Notes: generated from the letters alone by a model not told the origin. Counted from the first letter of the stretch, positions 7,581-16,632 are shown. The stretch: DNA of 40,118 nt from Flavobacteriales bacterium (GCA_020629755.1 JAHDCS010000017.1:1-40118); one strand, 5' to 3'. Numbers and translations: made by a program.

Positions 7581-9775
7581 TCTTTAACGACTTTTTTAAT
7601 CCATTTAGTATCTGTGCTTTCAAAAACAAATGTATAGGTCCCTGATTTATACCGACTGAAATCTAATTCAGTTTTGTGATTAATCAAAGTATGACTTGCT
7701 ATTTTTCTTGACCGCAAGTCATAAATTGTCAATACCCAAGAAGACTTAATGTCATTGAATTGCACCACTACTTTTTCTTTTGCTGGATTAGGAAAAATCT
7801 GTATGCCATGTGCCTCTTTTTCTTGGCCTTTGATCATTGCGCTGGTTAGCAAGGTGTCTGTTGACTTATAGATTTGTATCCCCCCTAATCCGTCTCCAAT
7901 AGCTAGAACATCATTCGGCAATCCAAACAAGGATGACCCACTAATACCAGTCGATGAAGTAGATGGCATGCTGTCTAATTTTGTAAAAGGTGTGTAGGGA
8001 TCTACTATATCTGTATAAATATAAATATACCCTTGATCAGAAGCGACAAAAAGAACCTTCTCTCCAATAGAATCGCGAGTCATAAACACAGCGCTATTAC
8101 CCAAACAACACACCCCCGGTTTTACATCTATCCCTCCTAACATATCTGTAATGGCTGTATCAGAAAAAATAGCTTGCTGCGCCGTTCCTGAATTTTCAAA
8201 ATAAAACACCCCGCCATCTCTTTCTCCGATCAGCAGATCTAATGCGCCATCATCATTAAAATCAAACAACTGAGGTTTTGCATAGTCGCCTACATCAATA
8301 CTGGCATAATTTTGAGAGACAAGCTGAAAATTAGCTGCGTTTTGCCCTGAAGAAATATCTTCAAAATAATGAATTCTGCCTGTCTTATCTCCCACCATCA
8401 TGTCCTGATCACCATCGCCATCTAAATCACCAAAAGTCGGATATACTCCATCAATATTTAAAACTGAAAGATTGGCAAAATCATTGGACACTATTTTAAA
8501 CGCTGGACTGTGCAGCTGGCCTATGTTTTCTAACAATAACAGTTTTGAGGTCCAACCAGAAGAGACGTCAAAATATCCGTCGGTTCCAATAACTATATCG
8601 TCTAAACCATCTTTATTAAAATCATAAAACACGGGATAGGCTCCTTCTCCGGCATCAATCATATGTGCTTGTAAAAAGTTTTCTTGGATAAATGTGAGGT
8701 CTAATGAATCAGTCTGTTGTGTGTTTTTATAAAACCACGCCGAGTGTGTATTGTCATAATTATCAAAAGAATGAGAGGCAAAAATTAAATCTTTTTTGTT
8801 GTCGTTATCCGCATCTACATAAAACCCAGCCGGAAAAAAAATATGAACCGCAGGCGTGTCCATAAAGCCGTCTTGAGGAAAATTAACATAAAACGTGTCC
8901 ATCACAGCATTATTACTATCGCCTCCGTTCCTAAGAAAAACGGCATTGTAAAAAGACACATCTCCTAAAATAAGGTCTTTATCGTAATCTAGATCGTAAT
9001 CTAGAGTTAAAATAGAAGATCCTGCATGTGCTGCTGACGATTTTAAGGAATCTAAGCCATTGTTGAGAGCATCGCAGGGCTCATTAAGCGTAATATCATT
9101 ATTGTTTAATGCTTCTAGAAACTCCCCCCAACACCTTGTAGATACAACATATTCTAATGAATCACAGTGTCCATAACGTTCCATAGAGGCGTTTTTATGA
9201 TAGGTCAGCTGATTATACCCAATATCATAAGCTAAAATATCTAAATCGCCATCAAAATCAATATCGTCGATGGCAGGCAAATCTACATTTGAATTATATA
9301 GATTTGTTTGAATGTTGCCATAATCACTTAAAAGAAGGCCTTTCTCTAAAGTAAAGTGATGTGTCCCGTCATTTTTATACACCTTTATCCCCCCTATGGT
9401 TCTAGTAAAAATATCAGGATACCCATCGCAATTGAAATCTCGAAGTAAAGCAAAAGATTCTAACCCTTCTGGAAACCATGCTTCATAAGCTTTTTGATAG
9501 GTGTAAGGCGTTAAGCTGCCCGTTGGATTGACAATAAAACATTTAATTTCATAGGTATGTCTATCAAAGATAAAAATGTCTTGTATGCCATCTTGGTTTA
9601 AATCAATATTAGAAAATTCAGGACTATTTAATCCGCCCGCATAAGCTAAAAACAAAGAATCATTCGAAGAACTATATACCGGAATTTCATCATAAAAATT
9701 ATAGGATGACACTTGAGAAAACCCAAACCTAAAAAAAGAGAAGACGAAAAAAAGAAGGAAGTTTAAGCGCATCAT
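7577..9775 (-). CDS. VCBS/FG-GAP repeat protein with T9SS type A sorting domain
   Basis: A 732-residue secreted protein. A signal peptide (ending near FGFSQV) is followed by at least seven FG-GAP/VCBS blades with calcium-loop signatures such as DLNQDGIQDIF, DFNCDGYPDIF, DIDFDGDLDIL, DFNKDGLDDIV, DLDGDGDQDMM and DFNDDGALDLL. These form a beta-propeller expected to bind Ca2+. The last 80 or so residues carry a T9SS type A sorting domain: IFPNPAKEKVVV, LTIYDLRSRKI, YKSGTYTFVF and a basic tail. It is therefore probably a cell-surface or secreted cargo of the T9SS. It overlaps porZ by four bases and lies 25 bases from the HU-CCDC81 gene on the same strand. The substrate or adhesion role is unknown. 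Two GGGGGGAT octamers lie in it. Confidence 0.85.
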   Translation of the reverse strand: MMRLNFLLFFVFSFFRFGFSQVSSYNFYDEIPVYSSSNDSLFLAYAGGLNSPEFSNIDLNQDGIQDIFIFDRHTYEIKCFIVNPTGSLTPYTYQKAYEAWFPEGLESFALLRDFNCDGYPDIFTRTIGGIKVYKNDGTHHFTLEKGLLLSDYGNIQTNLYNSNVDLPAIDDIDFDGDLDILAYDIGYNQLTYHKNASMERYGHCDSLEYVVSTRCWGEFLEALNNNDITLNEPCDALNNGLDSLKSSAAHAGSSILTLDYDLDYDKDLILGDVSFYNAVFLRNGGDSNNAVMDTFYVNFPQDGFMDTPAVHIFFPAGFYVDADNDNKKDLIFASHSFDNYDNTHSAWFYKNTQQTDSLDLTFIQENFLQAHMIDAGEGAYPVFYDFNKDGLDDIVIGTDGYFDVSSGWTSKLLLLENIGQLHSPAFKIVSNDFANLSVLNIDGVYPTFGDLDGDGDQDMMVGDKTGRIHYFEDISSGQNAANFQLVSQNYASIDVGDYAKPQLFDFNDDGALDLLIGERDGGVFYFENSGTAQQAIFSDTAITDMLGGIDVKPGVCCLGNSAVFMTRDSIGEKVLFVASDQGYIYIYTDIVDPYTPFTKLDSMPSTSSTGISGSSLFGLPNDVLAIGDGLGGIQIYKSTDTLLTSAMIKGQEKEAHGIQIFPNPAKEKVVVQFNDIKSSWVLTIYDLRSRKIASHTLINHKTELDFSRYKSGTYTFVFESTDTKWIKKVVKE

Positions 9776-9800
9776 TTAATTTTAGATGCCAAAATACAAA

Positions 9801-10799
9801 TTAATTACCTAAAACCCAGATTTGAGTATTGAGATTCTCTTGAAAATGCCGAAGTTGATTGACCAGAAGGTCTCTTTTCCCTTTCTCACAGTACACCTTA
9901 AAGAGTCCTTTATGTTTGAAAAAACCAGCTTTATACCCCTTTACAAGAAGTTGTTGCATTCTTTTTTGTGCATTATGCTGATGTTTAAAACAGCCTTCAA
10001 TTAAATACGATTGCTTGGCATCGTATAACTCAACCGTATTTGTCTTTATCGAATTAAGATTTGGCTCAGTAACTGAGAGCGCATCAATAAATAACGTAAG
10101 CTCTTTTTTTGAGATCGGCGTATCAAGAGCCGTAGTATTTTGCAAAAAAGAATCCATCGGCTTATACTGATACGTAGAGGCTTGTGGCGATTCTATAGAA
10201 AAAGTATTGAGTAAGGAGGCCTTAATTTCTGGAGCATTATATTGAAATAACAAAGAGAGCAATAGAAGATTAAAAATCAGCAAAAACAAGACTGCCGCTT
10301 TAGATAAAAAAGCGAACGGCACCTTAGCTTTACTTCTATTGGTCTGTGTTAAAGGGCTTGGTAATTTTAAAACAGGTAGGCCGTATGTATGATCTAAAAG
10401 ATTCTTGTTAGCGCCATGAAAGCTACTTGAAAAAGTAAGTGAATCCCCTTCTTTTTTTAAAGCGCCAAGCTCTTTAAAATGAAATCCTCCCACATCTGAA
10501 AGATTAGATTTAATGTCTTTTCCCCACCTATAAATACTTTTTTGAGCTTCTAAAGCATCTTGCTTTGTGAGCTGCTTGTAGGTTAAAACAAGATTTGGAT
10601 CTAAAGAAGCATCGCTTGACGAAAAGCGTATTTTCTGAGTAGGCGGAGTAAAACGCTTGTCTTGCCTATGCATGTGTGCTGAAGATTTATATAGCATAAA
10701 CCCTCCGACGTGAGGCACACTCACATATCCATGTGTATTCAACACCTTTTTAAAGGCCAATACATGCTGCCAATCTTCTGTATTTAATTGTAAAGACAA
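9801..10799 (-). CDS. HU-CCDC81 and SPOR domain membrane protein
   Basis: A 332-residue protein of a type typical of Bacteroidota. The N-terminal half resembles the paired prokaryotic HU/CCDC81 DNA-binding-like domains: VPHVGGFMLYKSSAH with DKRFTPPTQKIRFSSS, then a second unit with VGGFHFKELGALKKEG. A single hydrophobic segment at about 171-190 is the only transmembrane helix. The C-terminal 70 residues begin SYLIEGCFKHQHNA, a SPOR peptidoglycan-binding domain. The topology is thus a cytoplasmic HU-like part, one TM helix and a periplasmic SPOR part, suggesting a link between nucleoid and cell wall or division site; that role is inference. It is divergent from mscL across a 101-base gap. Confidence 0.8.
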   Translation of the reverse strand: MSLQLNTEDWQHVLAFKKVLNTHGYVSVPHVGGFMLYKSSAHMHRQDKRFTPPTQKIRFSSSDASLDPNLVLTYKQLTKQDALEAQKSIYRWGKDIKSNLSDVGGFHFKELGALKKEGDSLTFSSSFHGANKNLLDHTYGLPVLKLPSPLTQTNRSKAKVPFAFLSKAAVLFLLIFNLLLLSLLFQYNAPEIKASLLNTFSIESPQASTYQYKPMDSFLQNTTALDTPISKKELTLFIDALSVTEPNLNSIKTNTVELYDAKQSYLIEGCFKHQHNAQKRMQQLLVKGYKAGFFKHKGLFKVYCEKGKRDLLVNQLRHFQENLNTQIWVLGN

Positions 10800-10807
10800 C
10801 TCTTGCT

Positions 10808-10836
10808 TTGTTAATTAATCGCTAAGTTATTAACAA
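10808..10836. promoter_or_regulatory. Candidate operator palindrome between divergent genes
   Basis: TTGTTAAT (10808-10815) and ATTAACAA (10829-10836) form an eight-base perfect inverted repeat with a 13-base spacer, in the gap between the HU-CCDC81/SPOR gene and mscL. It could be a regulator site for either gene. In AT-rich DNA such a palindrome can arise by chance. Confidence 0.25.
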
Positions 10837-10900
10837 TCAATCTAAATTTCAATTAAAATTTTTATAGTTGTGCTTATTAAATTATAAAAACATAAAAAAA

Positions 10901-11299
10901 ATGGGATTAATTTCAGAGTTCAAAGAATTTGCAATGGGCGGCAGTTTAGTCGACATGGCAACCGGTATTGTGATAGGAGGTGCATTCGGAGGAGTGATCA
11001 CCTCATTTGTAAACGATGTACTAATGCCACCTATAGGGATGCTATTAGGCGGTCAAGATTTTTCAGACCTCAAATACAAGGTCGGTGAAAAAGTTTTAGC
11101 CGATGGCACCATTGAGGCGGTCACTATGAATTATGGCGCATTCATTAATCATGTGATTAGCTTTATTATTGTTGCTTTTGCTATTTTCATGGTCATTAAA
11201 GGCATCAACAAAGCGCGCAAGCAAAAAGAAGAAGAACCAGCTGCACCACCAGCAAACGAAGTGCTCTTAGCTGAAATACGAGATTTACTCAAAAAATAA
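10901..11299 (+). CDS. mscL: Large-conductance mechanosensitive channel MscL
   Basis: A homopentameric inner-membrane channel that opens under membrane tension and releases solutes on hypo-osmotic shock. The 132-residue product begins MGLISEFKEFAMGGSLVDMA, matching the MscL N-terminal helix and the start of TM1. The glycine-rich TM1 (GIVIGGAFGGVITSFVND) and the VLMPPIG segment follow, then a periplasmic loop, TM2 (FIIVAFAIFMVIKGIN) and the C-terminal helix ending LLAEIRDLLKK. I chose ATG 10901. An in-frame TTG at 10868 would add eleven non-conserved residues. The gene is followed by a strong hairpin terminator. Confidence 0.95.
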   Translation: MGLISEFKEFAMGGSLVDMATGIVIGGAFGGVITSFVNDVLMPPIGMLLGGQDFSDLKYKVGEKVLADGTIEAVTMNYGAFINHVISFIIVAFAIFMVIKGINKARKQKEEEPAAPPANEVLLAEIRDLLKK

Positions 11300-11310
11300 A
11301 AAACCACACC

Positions 11311-11337
11311 AAAGCCCTTCTGAAAGAAGGGCTTTTT
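11311..11337 (+). terminator. Rho-independent terminator after mscL
   Basis: An eleven-base-pair stem (AAAGCCCTTCT / AGAAGGGCTTT) with a three-base loop and a run of T ends four bases before the thyA ATG. It separates mscL from thyA and may act as an attenuator, since little room is left for a separate thyA promoter. Confidence 0.85.
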
Positions 11338-11341
11338 AGTT

Positions 11342-12136
11342 ATGGAGCAATACCATCAATTATTACAACATATTTTAGATAAGGGTCAACAAAAAGAAGA
11401 CAGAACCGGTACGGGTACGCTCAGTGTTTTTGGCTATCAAAATAGGTATAATCTTCAGGATGGATTTCCGTTGGTAACCACAAAAAAAATTCACACGCGT
11501 TCTGTTATTCATGAATTACTTTGGTTTTTAAAAGGTGAAACCAATATTAAATACCTTAAAGAAAATAAAGTACGTATTTGGGATGAATGGGCGGATGAAA
11601 ATGGAGAATTAGGCCCTGTTTATGGACACCAATGGAGAAGCTGGCCAAGACCTTCTGGTGAACCGATTGATCAAATTACTCAGCTTATTGAGCGATTAAA
11701 AAACAATCCTGACTCTAGACGACATATCGTATCTGCTTGGAATGTCGCAGATATTCAAACCATGGCTCTGCCACCGTGCCATTGTCTCTTTCAATTCTAT
11801 GTAAGCCATAACACGCTTTCTTGTCAGCTTTACCAAAGAAGTGCAGATGTTTTTTTGGGCGTTCCTTTTAATATTGCCTCGTACGCCTTACTCACGCACA
11901 TGATTGCGGATGTTTGTGGCTATAAAGTCGGTGAATTTGTTCACACCTTTGGGGATGTGCATCTCTATATGAATCATATAGAACAAGCTAAACTTCAGCT
12001 TACCAGAACGCCTAAAGAGTTGCCCACTTTAGAATTAAAAAAAGGAATTCATTCGATTTTTGATTATACTTATGATGATATCAAAATACTGAACTACGAT
12101 CCTGACCCTCATATAAAAGCAGCTGTAGCTGTATAA
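11342..12136 (+). CDS. thyA: Thymidylate synthase
   Basis: Converts dUMP and 5,10-methylene-THF to dTMP and dihydrofolate. The 264 residues equal the length of E. coli ThyA. Visible motifs: [13 protein letters not shown] (phosphate-binding Arg loop), [21 protein letters not shown], the catalytic cysteine C146 in [12 protein letters not shown], and [19 protein letters not shown]. The gene begins four bases after the mscL terminator and is followed after 12 bases by folA, the enzyme that recycles its dihydrofolate product, a common pairing. Confidence 0.97.
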   Translation: MEQYHQLLQHILDKGQQKEDRTGTGTLSVFGYQNRYNLQDGFPLVTTKKIHTRSVIHELLWFLKGETNIKYLKENKVRIWDEWADENGELGPVYGHQWRSWPRPSGEPIDQITQLIERLKNNPDSRRHIVSAWNVADIQTMALPPCHCLFQFYVSHNTLSCQLYQRSADVFLGVPFNIASYALLTHMIADVCGYKVGEFVHTFGDVHLYMNHIEQAKLQLTRTPKELPTLELKKGIHSIFDYTYDDIKILNYDPDPHIKAAVAV

Positions 12137-12148
12137 AAAATAAAACTT

Positions 12149-12664
12149 ATGTACTCACTCATTGTCGCCATTGATAGGTGTTTTGGCATAGGTAAAAACC
12201 AAAATTTATTATGCCATTTACCTAAAGACATGGCGTATTTTAAAGAGAAAACACTAGGCAACATTATCATTTCTGGGCGTAAAAATTATTTCACAATACC
12301 TAAAAAATTTAGGCCTTTAAGCCACAGAACTAATATCGTTTTATCCAGAACCACTACCATCAATGAACCAGGTGTACTCACCTTTGATTCTATTGAACGT
12401 TGTCATGAACACCTTTGTTTGACAAAAGCCCATATGGCGAAAGAAATTTTTGTAATTGGTGGGGGGGATATCTATAAACAGTATTTAGAAAAAGAATACA
12501 TCTCTAAGATGTATGTCACACACATTGATCATCGCTTTGAGGCAGATACCTTTTTTCCTGAAATTGACTTTTCTAACTGGAAGCTTTTGAGTGCACACAC
12601 ACAAGAGGTATCAGATGAAAATGCTTATCCCCTTAAATTTTCAGTGTATACAAAATCAAAATAA
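12149..12664 (+). CDS. folA: Dihydrofolate reductase, with Cys at the usual Trp22 position
   Basis: Reduces dihydrofolate to tetrahydrofolate with NADPH and is paired with thyA. The 171-residue product keeps the N-terminal strand SLIVAIDRCFGIGKN, the catalytic acid D27 (LPKDM), GRKNYFTIPKKFRPL, and the IGGGDIY segment of the cofactor site. Numbering matches E. coli DHFR, and residue 22, Trp in almost all DHFRs (WxLPxD), is Cys here (codon TGC in place of TGG). Trp22 contacts an active-site water and helps shape the folate pocket, so altered kinetics or antifolate sensitivity is possible. A seven-G run at 12461-12467 encodes part of the GGG motif. The 3' end overlaps the convergent clpX by nine bases. 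Confidence 0.93.
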   Translation: MYSLIVAIDRCFGIGKNQNLLCHLPKDMAYFKEKTLGNIIISGRKNYFTIPKKFRPLSHRTNIVLSRTTTINEPGVLTFDSIERCHEHLCLTKAHMAKEIFVIGGGDIYKQYLEKEYISKMYVTHIDHRFEADTFFPEIDFSNWKLLSAHTQEVSDENAYPLKFSVYTKSK

Positions 12665-13882
12665 CCGTTGTTTGACATAAGCCTCAGTGACGGTATATTT
12701 TTTTGTTTTTTTATCAGAAGGCAACTCAAACATCAAGTCAGACAAAACCATCTCGCATATGGAACGAAGCCCCCTTGCACCTAGCTTGGTTTGTATGGCT
12801 TTTTGAACGATTAAATCAAGGGCTTTCTTTTCAAAATTTAGAGCAATACCATCCATGTCAAACAGCTTGGTATATTGTTTGATGAGTGCATTTTTAGGTT
12901 CCACTAAAATACGTTGCAACGCTTTTTCATCTAAGGTATCTAAAAAGGTATGAATAGGCACTCGACCAATTAACTCTGGAATTAATCCAAAAGATTTTAA
13001 GTCTTGAGCCGTTAAAAATTCTAAGGGGTTGCTCTCTGCCTTTTCTTCTTCATTAAGACTTGAAAAACCTAAACTTCCTGCACGTATTCGCCTAGAAATA
13101 ATTTTATTTATCCCTACAAAAGCCCCTCCACAAATGAATAAAATATGCTGAGTATTCACCTGAATCATTTTCTGATCAGGATGCTTTCTACCTCCTTGAG
13201 GCGGAACAGACACTACCGCCCCTTCAATGAGCTTTAAAAGACCTTGTTGAACGCCTTCTCCAGAGACATCTCTGGTAATTGAAGGATTATCACTTTTTCT
13301 GGCTACTTTATCAATTTCATCAATAAATACTATTCCTCTTTCAGCGGCTTGCACATCATAATTAGCGGCCTGAAGTAGTCGTGTTAACACACTTTCTACA
13401 TCTTCACCAACATAACCAGATTCTGTAAACACAGTAGCATCTGCAATACAAAAAGGAACGTTTAGTTTTTTGGCAATTGTTTTGGCCAGTAATGTTTTAC
13501 CAGTTCCGGTATCTCCAACCAGTAAAATATTAGACTTCTCAATCTCTACCTCTTGGTCTTTTTCTGCTTGAGAAAACTGACCAAGGCGTTTATAATGATT
13601 ATAAACCGCTGTACTCAATATTTTTTTAGCACGAAGCTGCCCAATCACATAAGCATCTAAAAACTGCTTTATATCAGATGGTTTATTTTTTTGAATAAAA
13701 TCCTCTGTATCTACTTTATTCTCTTTTGACTTTTCGTGAGTTAGACTTTGATTAAAAATATCAGCTGCCGCCTGATTGCAATCTAAACATATATGCCCAG
13801 AAACTCCAGAAATCAAAAGGCCAGAAGAATGCTCTGAACGGCCACAAAACGAGCAAGATATAGACTGTTTTTTTTTAGCCAA
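12656..13882 (-). CDS. clpX: ClpX, ATPase subunit of the ClpXP protease
   Basis: A hexameric AAA+ unfoldase that recognises and threads substrates into ClpP. Seen in the 408 residues: an N-terminal zinc-binding domain with C10, C13, C32 and C35; Walker A GDTGTGKT (123-130); the pore-1 loop GYVG (156-159); Walker B IVFIDEID (184-191); and a sensor/arginine region with IPELIGRVP. All catalytic elements are present and the length is normal. It directly follows clpP with no gap, completing the conserved tig-clpP-clpX order. Its 3' end overlaps that of the convergent folA. Confidence 0.97.
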   Translation of the reverse strand: MAKKKQSISCSFCGRSEHSSGLLISGVSGHICLDCNQAAADIFNQSLTHEKSKENKVDTEDFIQKNKPSDIKQFLDAYVIGQLRAKKILSTAVYNHYKRLGQFSQAEKDQEVEIEKSNILLVGDTGTGKTLLAKTIAKKLNVPFCIADATVFTESGYVGEDVESVLTRLLQAANYDVQAAERGIVFIDEIDKVARKSDNPSITRDVSGEGVQQGLLKLIEGAVVSVPPQGGRKHPDQKMIQVNTQHILFICGGAFVGINKIISRRIRAGSLGFSSLNEEEKAESNPLEFLTAQDLKSFGLIPELIGRVPIHTFLDTLDEKALQRILVEPKNALIKQYTKLFDMDGIALNFEKKALDLIVQKAIQTKLGARGLRSICEMVLSDLMFELPSDKKTKKYTVTEAYVKQRLF

Positions 13883-14563
13883 TTATTTTTTTTGATTGCG
13901 CACTAACACTTCGTCAATCATGCCATATGCTTTGGCCTCACTTGAAGTCATCCAATAATCTCTATCAGAATCTTCCCAAACTTTATCATAAGATTTACCA
14001 GAATGATTGGCAATAATCTCATAGAGTTCTTTCTTGAGTTTTTGTATCTCTCTGGCTGTAATTTCAATGTCTGAAGCCTGCCCTTGAGCACCACCTAAAG
14101 GTTGATGTATCATCACACGTGAGTGCTTTAAACCCGTTCTTTTACCTGCTGATCCCGCACATAAAAGCACAGCTCCCATTGAAGCAGCCATCCCAGTACA
14201 TATAGTAGCGACATCTGGTTTGATATACTGCATAGTATCATAAATACCTAAGCCTGCGTAAACACTGCCACCCGGACTGTTAATATAGATTTGAATGTCT
14301 TTTGTAGCATCTGCAGACTCTAAAAACAAGAGTTGCCCTTGTATTATATTAGATACATAATCGTTAATGCCTGTTCCTAAAAATATGATACGATCCATCA
14401 TCAACCTAGAAAAAATATCCATAGAGGCCACATTCATTTGTCTCTCTTCGATAATGGTTGGTGATATATAGTCATTATACACAGACATATATTTTTCTAG
14501 ATGCATACTGGATATACCCATATGCTTGGTCGCGTACTTTTTGAATTCGTCTTTTGGAAACAT
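13883..14563 (-). CDS. clpP: ClpP, proteolytic subunit of ClpXP
   Basis: A serine peptidase forming a double-heptamer barrel. The 226-residue product has the catalytic triad in its usual contexts: S128 in CTGMAASMGAV, H153 in RVMIHQPLGG, and D202 in DSDRDYW. The oxyanion-region INSPGGSVYAGLGIYD is also intact. The N-terminal 45 residues form an unusually long leader before the IFSRLMMDRIIFLG core, probably a propeptide as in other Clp proteases. It lies seven bases downstream of tig and abuts clpX. Confidence 0.97.
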   Translation of the reverse strand: MFPKDEFKKYATKHMGISSMHLEKYMSVYNDYISPTIIEERQMNVASMDIFSRLMMDRIIFLGTGINDYVSNIIQGQLLFLESADATKDIQIYINSPGGSVYAGLGIYDTMQYIKPDVATICTGMAASMGAVLLCAGSAGKRTGLKHSRVMIHQPLGGAQGQASDIEITAREIQKLKKELYEIIANHSGKSYDKVWEDSDRDYWMTSSEAKAYGMIDEVLVRNQKK

Positions 14564-14569
14564 TATATT

Positions 14570-15940
14570 TTAGAATTTAAATTTCTTAAATATATTAAAT
14601 CTTGAAGTTTTTTCTTGTAAAATATCTTCAAATTCTGAATAAGATACGTTCTTCTCTTTTAAAGTGAGTTTTTCATTAAAAAGATTCAATAGTTTTTTAT
14701 CTATGAGCTCGCCTCTCAATTTATTCTGCTCTTCTTGATTAGATAAAATCTGTTGGACGTATGCTTCTAGTTGTTCTTTTTCAGGAACTGGCAACCCGTA
14801 ATTTGCGAAATAATTCGAGACTTGATCTGAGGCCTTGTTTTTTAACTCTTCTGGAGTGATCTCTAAATTATTTTCTTTAACTATTTTATTTTCTACCAGC
14901 ATCCATCGCATGTCTTTAGAAAATTTATCATAATCTTCTGAAATTTGAGACGCACTTAAATTCGTGTTTGTTTTTTGGAGCCATTTTTTTAAAAAATCAT
15001 CTGGCAATGGGAGTTTTAACTTTTTTAGGTAAAAATCCATTACATCTTTCTTGAGTTTTCTATTAGAAAAACTATGCATCAAATTTTCTAATTCTTGATT
15101 GGTTTTTTCATTGAACTCTTGTTTAGAGTTAATTTTTCCGGGTCCAAAAATCTTATCGTAAAAGGCTTGATTTTCTTCAGCGGGAATAATTGTTTTGATT
15201 TCTAAAATTTCAGTAGTGTACACTTGCTCTACAGAAGAAACTTTTTCTTTTAAAACACCAACCATTGAGGCAAAATCCTGATCGTTTTTTGCCATTTTTT
15301 TAAGGTTCAGCTCAAGGGTATCGCCTACCTTTTTACCCAAAATTTTATTGAGCTCTTTTTTGCTTTCAACATATTCCGTAAAAATACTGGTGGTCTTTGC
15401 CGATTGCTCCTCTTTACCAAGAGGAATAATTTTAATAGACACCATGTCTTTTTCACCCACTGTGTCAGAAACTTTTAAATCGCCAAAACGCTTTTTTAAG
15501 TCGTCTAAGTTTTTGTCTTTCAGCTTCTGATCTACAGACACAATATACTTTGTGAATTTTTGCTTTGATGAAATATCTACAGAAAATTCTGGTGAAATAC
15601 CTAATTCAAAATCAAAATCAAAATCTATATCATTTTTAAATGATACTTCTTTCTCTGATTCTTTTGGGATAGGATTACCTAATATTTCAATCTTATTCTC
15701 AGAAATATATTTGTGGAGCGCATCATTTAAGAGTTTATTAATTTCATCTGCTCTTACAGATTCGCCATACATTTTATTGAGCATACCCATAGGCACCATT
15801 CCTGCTCTAAAGCCAGGGATGTGCACCTTTTTTTTGTATGTTTTAAGAATGTCTTTGACTTTGTCTTTATAGTCTTGTTGCTTTACTTTAAGCGTTAAAA
15901 CGGCGTTTAAAGAATCTACTTGCTCTTTAACAATCTCCAT
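14570..15940 (-). CDS. tig: Trigger factor, ribosome-associated chaperone
   Basis: Binds nascent chains at the ribosome exit tunnel. The 456-residue protein has the N-terminal ribosome-binding domain with the signature region HIPGFRAGMVP (GFRxGxxP) at about 37-47, then a poorly conserved PPIase-type middle domain, then a long helical chaperone domain. It heads the tig-clpP-clpX cluster, so chaperone and protease are probably co-expressed. The Bacteroidota form diverges from E. coli outside the N-terminal domain, as seen here. Confidence 0.93.
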   Translation of the reverse strand: MEIVKEQVDSLNAVLTLKVKQQDYKDKVKDILKTYKKKVHIPGFRAGMVPMGMLNKMYGESVRADEINKLLNDALHKYISENKIEILGNPIPKESEKEVSFKNDIDFDFDFELGISPEFSVDISSKQKFTKYIVSVDQKLKDKNLDDLKKRFGDLKVSDTVGEKDMVSIKIIPLGKEEQSAKTTSIFTEYVESKKELNKILGKKVGDTLELNLKKMAKNDQDFASMVGVLKEKVSSVEQVYTTEILEIKTIIPAEENQAFYDKIFGPGKINSKQEFNEKTNQELENLMHSFSNRKLKKDVMDFYLKKLKLPLPDDFLKKWLQKTNTNLSASQISEDYDKFSKDMRWMLVENKIVKENNLEITPEELKNKASDQVSNYFANYGLPVPEKEQLEAYVQQILSNQEEQNKLRGELIDKKLLNLFNEKLTLKEKNVSYSEFEDILQEKTSRFNIFKKFKF

Positions 15941-15953
15941 ATTTAATTTTTCG

Positions 15954-15961
15954 CAAAATTA
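15954..15961 (-). promoter_or_regulatory. tig: Candidate -7 box for tig-clpP-clpX
   Basis: On the minus strand this reads TAATTTTG, matching the Bacteroidota -7 consensus TAnnTTTG, 13 bases upstream of the tig start. No clear TTG -33 box is seen at the expected spacing. Confidence 0.4.
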
Positions 15962-15994
15962 AATATAAAATTACTCTTGATAAAACAGATACAA

Positions 15995-16026
15995 AAAAAC
16001 CTCTATCCTTTAGGATAGAGGTTTTT
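15995..16026 (-). terminator. Terminator downstream of the ABCG-like operon
   Basis: A 14-base-pair perfect stem (AAAAACCTCTATCC / GGATAGAGGTTTTT) with a four-base loop and a T run when read on the minus strand. It ends the minus-strand transcript carrying the genes at 16052-21051 and insulates the tig promoter. Confidence 0.85.
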
Positions 16027-16051
16027 CTATTTATTCTATTTAACTCTTTCT

Positions 16052-16570
16052 TTAAAGAGTAGATTCTAAGCTGAGAATATCTCCAATTTGAAAATCAGAT
16101 TTACAACTTGTAATTTTAAGTCTTAAATCTACATTCTCTCTTAAGGTAAGTAAATGTTCTGTCGGATTAACGACGCCTGATAGTGTCTCTCTTCTTTGAG
16201 TTAATGTAAATTCAGCATGTTCTGCTGAAATTAACTGTTTTGATACTACTTGTAAAATCCCTGCCGTACCGTTCTTAGTCAAGACCAAAGAACTATTCAC
16301 TGGAAACTCAGAGCGTAAGCCCATAATTTCTAATTTTACTTCAGAATTTTGATCTTTCATTGAAAATAAAGAAGCGGTTGAAACAAGAGGTGTTTCTCTA
16401 TGAACAAAAAATTTCATGTAGTGTAGAGGCGCTTCGCAATTCCCCTGAAATTCAAGTTCTTCTATTTGGCTTTCAGATAGCTCTTGCTTTGAGCACGTAC
16501 CAAAGCTTAAACAGGCTAAAATAGTCCCTAAACCTAATACCCCTTTTAATTGTCTATTTATCATTTTCAT
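16052..16570 (-). CDS. Exported protein of unknown function, possible lipoprotein
   Basis: A predicted protein of about 172 residues from ATG 16570 (MKMINRQL). An upstream in-frame Met at 16606 would place twelve residues before the signal peptide and is less likely. A hydrophobic stretch ends in LSFGTC followed by Ser, resembling a lipobox, but Thr at -1 is unusual, so lipidation is uncertain. The mature part looks beta-rich (LEIMGLRSEFPVNSSLVLT, FTLTQRRETLSG), and I recognise no family. It is the last gene before a strong terminator in a minus-strand series headed by the ABCG-like transporter. Confidence 0.6.
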   Translation of the reverse strand: MKMINRQLKGVLGLGTILACLSFGTCSKQELSESQIEELEFQGNCEAPLHYMKFFVHRETPLVSTASLFSMKDQNSEVKLEIMGLRSEFPVNSSLVLTKNGTAGILQVVSKQLISAEHAEFTLTQRRETLSGVVNPTEHLLTLRENVDLRLKITSCKSDFQIGDILSLESTL

Positions 16571-16632
16571 GGCTTTAATTTCTAACTTGAACGCAACAAA
16601 TGGCAATTAGGTTACACCAGAGTGTCTAAAAA

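Noticed and set aside
10868-10900. Longer MscL beginning at an in-frame TTG (10868).
   Set aside because: The added eleven residues are not MscL-like, and ATG 10901 gives the conserved N terminus and normal length.
12461-12467. Seven-G run in folA as a phase-variation tract.
   Set aside because: It encodes the conserved GGG cofactor motif in an essential gene, and the same word occurs in 13 other places with only six or seven G. There is no sign of an on/off switch.
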